From T3Sed10-241 sp036796255 (GTDB lineage: Bacteria; Bacteroidota; Bacteroidia; Flavobacteriales_D; Cryomorphaceae), in assembly GCA_036796255.1 (NCBI GenBank), contig DAIRDH010000002.1, positions 1 through 64,000 of the forward strand: a DNA stretch of 64,000 nt, read 5' to 3'. Made by a program: the position numbers and the translations under genes. Shown here in pieces: positions 61,802 through 64,000 of this stretch. Each line of letters begins with the position of its first letter. Positions within the stretch are counted from its first letter, which is position 1. The notes under the pieces were generated by a model. The model saw only the letters and a list, made by a program, of their open reading frames with translations, was not told the origin of the DNA and ran no database searches.

Positions 61802-63655
61802 TTAATTAGATTCTGACTCTTTTTCTGGTTCCGTAAAGTCGATCAAATTGTTGCTGCGGTCTACATCGGCGAGTCGGAGGGAGGCGTCAATCTCAATCTT
61901 TGCAATGGAGCTAAGCGGAAAGTCCAGCTGCAGTGCGTAATTGGGATGGGTCCATGGCCATGACTTGGCCACGAAATAAGAGGTATCGTCCTCTGCATCT
62001 TTGGCACCACGCATTATCGTAAGGGGAATATTAATCCGCAGTTGCTTGCCGTCCTTCAACGTCACATCCACATCTATGGGCATGGGAAAGTTGCCCACCC
62101 GCTTCAACTCTACAAAAGTTGTATTTCCCGAACCCTCGTATGAGTCGATGGCATAATCGATAGTTTCAGTGGTATTCATCATGTAGTTGAGGTACCAGTC
62201 GAGTTGCAGGCCGCTGGTTTTCTCCATAATCAGAATGAAGTCATAAGGGTCGGGATGCTTAAATTTCCACGCGTCGTAATAGCGTTTCAAACCGCGCTTC
62301 AACACTGCATCGCCCACCACATATCCAAGCTGACCCACAAAAACTCCACCCTTGTTGTAAGATGCAGCGCCGTAAGCATAATTGGTGTTGTAATGGTCCG
62401 CATGCTTTGACATCGGCTCCTCCGCGCCACTGAGGGCCAGCGAAATGTAGCCATCAAAGTAGGCTCCGCGTCGTGTGTCTTCATCAGGATTGAAGAGGTG
62501 GCTCATGATTCTGCTACCGGCATAGGTGGTAAAACCCTCGTCCATCCATGGATAGAGCGCCTCGTTGCTCGCCAGCATCAATTGGTACCAGGAGTGCATG
62601 GCCTCGTGAACGGTAACACCAACGAGACTGCTCAAGCGGCGCTGACCTGTGATCAGGGTAAGCATAGGATACTCCATGCCGCCATCTCCACCCTGCACCA
62701 CGGCATATTCTTCGTAAGGGTATTTGCCGAAATGCTCGCTTGCGTATTTGAAGGTCTCTGCGGTAAACTCAGGCAGCTTTGACCAGTTGGACACCAGGTC
62801 GGGGCTGTCCTTGTGGAAAAACCTGAGCAATGGGCCATCGGGTACCTGAAGGGTGGTGTGCACATAATCTTTGTCGGCAGCCCAGGCAAAATCGTGCACC
62901 TTATCGGCCACAAAGTTCCAGCTGAGTTTTGCACCACCCTGGGGTTTTAATTTTTGGCCTTTCGGCAAATAGCCTTTGCCAATGCTTCGCGCATTCTTCA
63001 ACAAGCCGGTGGCGGCCACTGTGTAAGCCGAATCAAGCGTGATGGTCACATCATATTTTCCCCACACACCGTGAAATTCGCGGCCAATGTAAGGATAGGC
63101 ATGCCAGCCCTTGCTGTCGTACTCGCACATTTTAGGAAACCATTGGGTCATGCTGTAGGCCACGCCCTCTTTGTTGTCGCGGCCGCTGCGCCGGATTTGA
63201 AGTGGCACCTGGCCTGTAAACTCCATGTCGAATTTTGCTTTTTTGCCCGGAGCAATAGGTTTGCTCAGCTTCACTTCGAGGATGGTTTCCACTTCGCGGT
63301 AGTTAAGCGGGTTTCCATTTTGCGTAAGCGACTCTACTTTGAGAATGCCTTGCTCCTCAGGGCTTAGCTTTGAAATACGGTCACCTACACGGGGATCCGG
63401 ATCGTTGATGTTTTGCGAACGCACATCCATCATGCTGCCCGGCTGAAAGGCATTGGGAAACAAGTGGTAATACACCACAAAAAGTGTATCGGGTGAATTG
63501 TTGCGGTAGGTAATACGCTGGGTACCCTTGTATTGGTGCTTACTGTCATCGAGCGCTATGTCCATTACATAGTTGGCTTCTTGCTGCCAATACTGGGCCC
63601 TCAGCCCATGGCCTGCCAAGGCCAGGAGCAGAAATAAAACGAATTTGTGACTCAT
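61802..63655 (-). CDS. M1 family metallopeptidase, exported
   Basis: 617 residues. Signal peptide MSHKFVLFLLLALAGHGLRAQ. The zinc site is VTVHEAMHSWYQ (His350) with the Glu in PWMDEGFTTYAGS. GGDGGMEYPML replaces the GAMEN motif, indicating a divergent exopeptidase loop. It is the first of two adjacent M1 genes; they belong to different subgroups since only the second has the LTA4H-like C-domain. It is probably periplasmic. Confidence 0.92.
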   Translation of the reverse strand: MSHKFVLFLLLALAGHGLRAQYWQQEANYVMDIALDDSKHQYKGTQRITYRNNSPDTLFVVYYHLFPNAFQPGSMMDVRSQNINDPDPRVGDRISKLSPEEQGILKVESLTQNGNPLNYREVETILEVKLSKPIAPGKKAKFDMEFTGQVPLQIRRSGRDNKEGVAYSMTQWFPKMCEYDSKGWHAYPYIGREFHGVWGKYDVTITLDSAYTVAATGLLKNARSIGKGYLPKGQKLKPQGGAKLSWNFVADKVHDFAWAADKDYVHTTLQVPDGPLLRFFHKDSPDLVSNWSKLPEFTAETFKYASEHFGKYPYEEYAVVQGGDGGMEYPMLTLITGQRRLSSLVGVTVHEAMHSWYQLMLASNEALYPWMDEGFTTYAGSRIMSHLFNPDEDTRRGAYFDGYISLALSGAEEPMSKHADHYNTNYAYGAASYNKGGVFVGQLGYVVGDAVLKRGLKRYYDAWKFKHPDPYDFILIMEKTSGLQLDWYLNYMMNTTETIDYAIDSYEGSGNTTFVELKRVGNFPMPIDVDVTLKDGKQLRINIPLTIMRGAKDAEDDTSYFVAKSWPWTHPNYALQLDFPLSSIAKIEIDASLRLADVDRSNNLIDFTEPEKESESN

Positions 63656-63818
63656 AGAATTTTTTTGCTGAAGCGCAAAGATACATTATCGCGATACTTC
63701 ATCTGGCAATTAAGGCAAGGCTTGCGCATACTTCCATGTTCGAAACGTCAATTGCAGGCAGTCTTTGTGCTGCTTCAAAAAAAATTGCAGTACTTCACAG
63801 TCGTAAACATCCCAACCT

Positions 63819-64000
63819 ATGCTACTGAAGCGACCACATTCATTGAAAGAAATAGCGGGCCTTGCAAACTGTCGCTATACAGGTCCTGACGAACATCGCA
63901 TTACAGGCATCAATGAAATTCATATGGTAGAGCCCGGCGACGTGGTATTTGTGGATCATCCCAAGTATTACGACAAAGCACTGGGCAGCGCTGCCACCAC
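63819..64000 (+). CDS. lpxD: UDP-3-O-acylglucosamine N-acyltransferase, 5' part
   Basis: The ATG at 63819 opens a frame to the window end (60 residues), too short to stand out alone. It reads MLLKRPHSLKEIAGLANC, then ITGINEIHMVEPGDVVFVDH and KYYDKALGSAATT, the N-terminal uridine-binding domain of LpxD as in Bacteroidota. It would add the N-linked acyl chain in lipid A synthesis. The left-handed beta-helix must lie beyond the window. Confidence 0.8.
   Translation, partial: MLLKRPHSLKEIAGLANCRYTGPDEHRITGINEIHMVEPGDVVFVDHPKYYDKALGSAAT

Noticed and set aside
1..64000. tRNA, rRNA or CRISPR array
   Set aside because: No T-loop-like GTTCGAnTC context, no rRNA-like stretches and no regularly spaced direct repeats were seen on either strand by eye. 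Running tRNAscan-SE and a CRISPR finder would settle it.

Overview
The window is a 64 kb piece of a Bacteroidota chromosome, most likely a draft or metagenome assembly because three runs of exactly 100 N break it. The assignment rests on several things seen together: a 287-residue primary sigma factor with no region 1.1, recurrent TAnnTTTG -7 boxes (some with a TTTG/TTG -33 box 18-19 nt upstream), both kinds of type IX secretion (T9SS) C-terminal sorting domain, a roughly 490-residue GAPDH with a long N-terminal extension, and Bacteroidota-typical families (DUF2490, DUF3810, DUF6263, DUF3784). Order and genus cannot be fixed from this sequence. No rRNA, tRNA, CRISPR array, prophage or plasmid backbone was seen. 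The only mobile element is one RAYT-type (REP-associated) tyrosine transposase.

Layout. 0-9 kb: an FAD oxidoreductase, a large T9SS type B adhesin-like protein, lysA, a beta-barrel protein, a DUF6263 protein, a lipoprotein and a DUF2490 protein. 9-19.4 kb: a pRiA4b ORF-3-like gene with miaA, a TPR protein, a prolyl oligopeptidase with a DUF3810 protein, an ECF sigma/transmembrane pair whose second member ends in PKD plus a gliding-motility (CHU_C) domain, NDH-2, and a DUF2064/rhodanese pair. 19.5-31.8 kb: DUF3784 and histidine kinase pieces on either side of a gap, an M28 peptidase, an acyl-ACP desaturase, the tight lipoprotein-dapF-GNAT-mltG operon, HtrA, rpoD and GAPDH. 31.9-41.8 kb: two glycosyltransferases, the RAYT, an FAD reductase/NapH-NosR-like 4Fe-4S operon, a pirin, a 3D-domain lipoprotein and an ABC-F ATPase. 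41.9-47.5 kb: three envelope proteins, a T9SS-sorted CotH-kinase protein and a frameshifted lipoprotein gene. 47.6-52.1 kb: an operon of ECF sigma, single-pass TPR anti-sigma-like protein and periplasmic TPR-CHAT protease. 52.8-64 kb: dipeptidyl peptidase IV plus POT transporter, thioredoxin, citrate synthase, a universal stress protein, two M1 metallopeptidases and the 5' end of an lpxD gene.

How it fits together. The window is rich in exported peptidases (S9A, S9B, M28, two M1, HtrA, CHAT), and one of them lies beside a peptide importer, so the organism probably feeds on protein. Two separate sigma/transmembrane-regulator cassettes point to envelope sensing. The most interesting locus is the sigma / anti-sigma-TPR / TPR-CHAT operon: topology puts the protease on the same side of the membrane as the regulator's TPR domain. 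This suggests a CRISPR-independent relative in logic of the Craspase (Csx29-Csx30-sigma) circuit.
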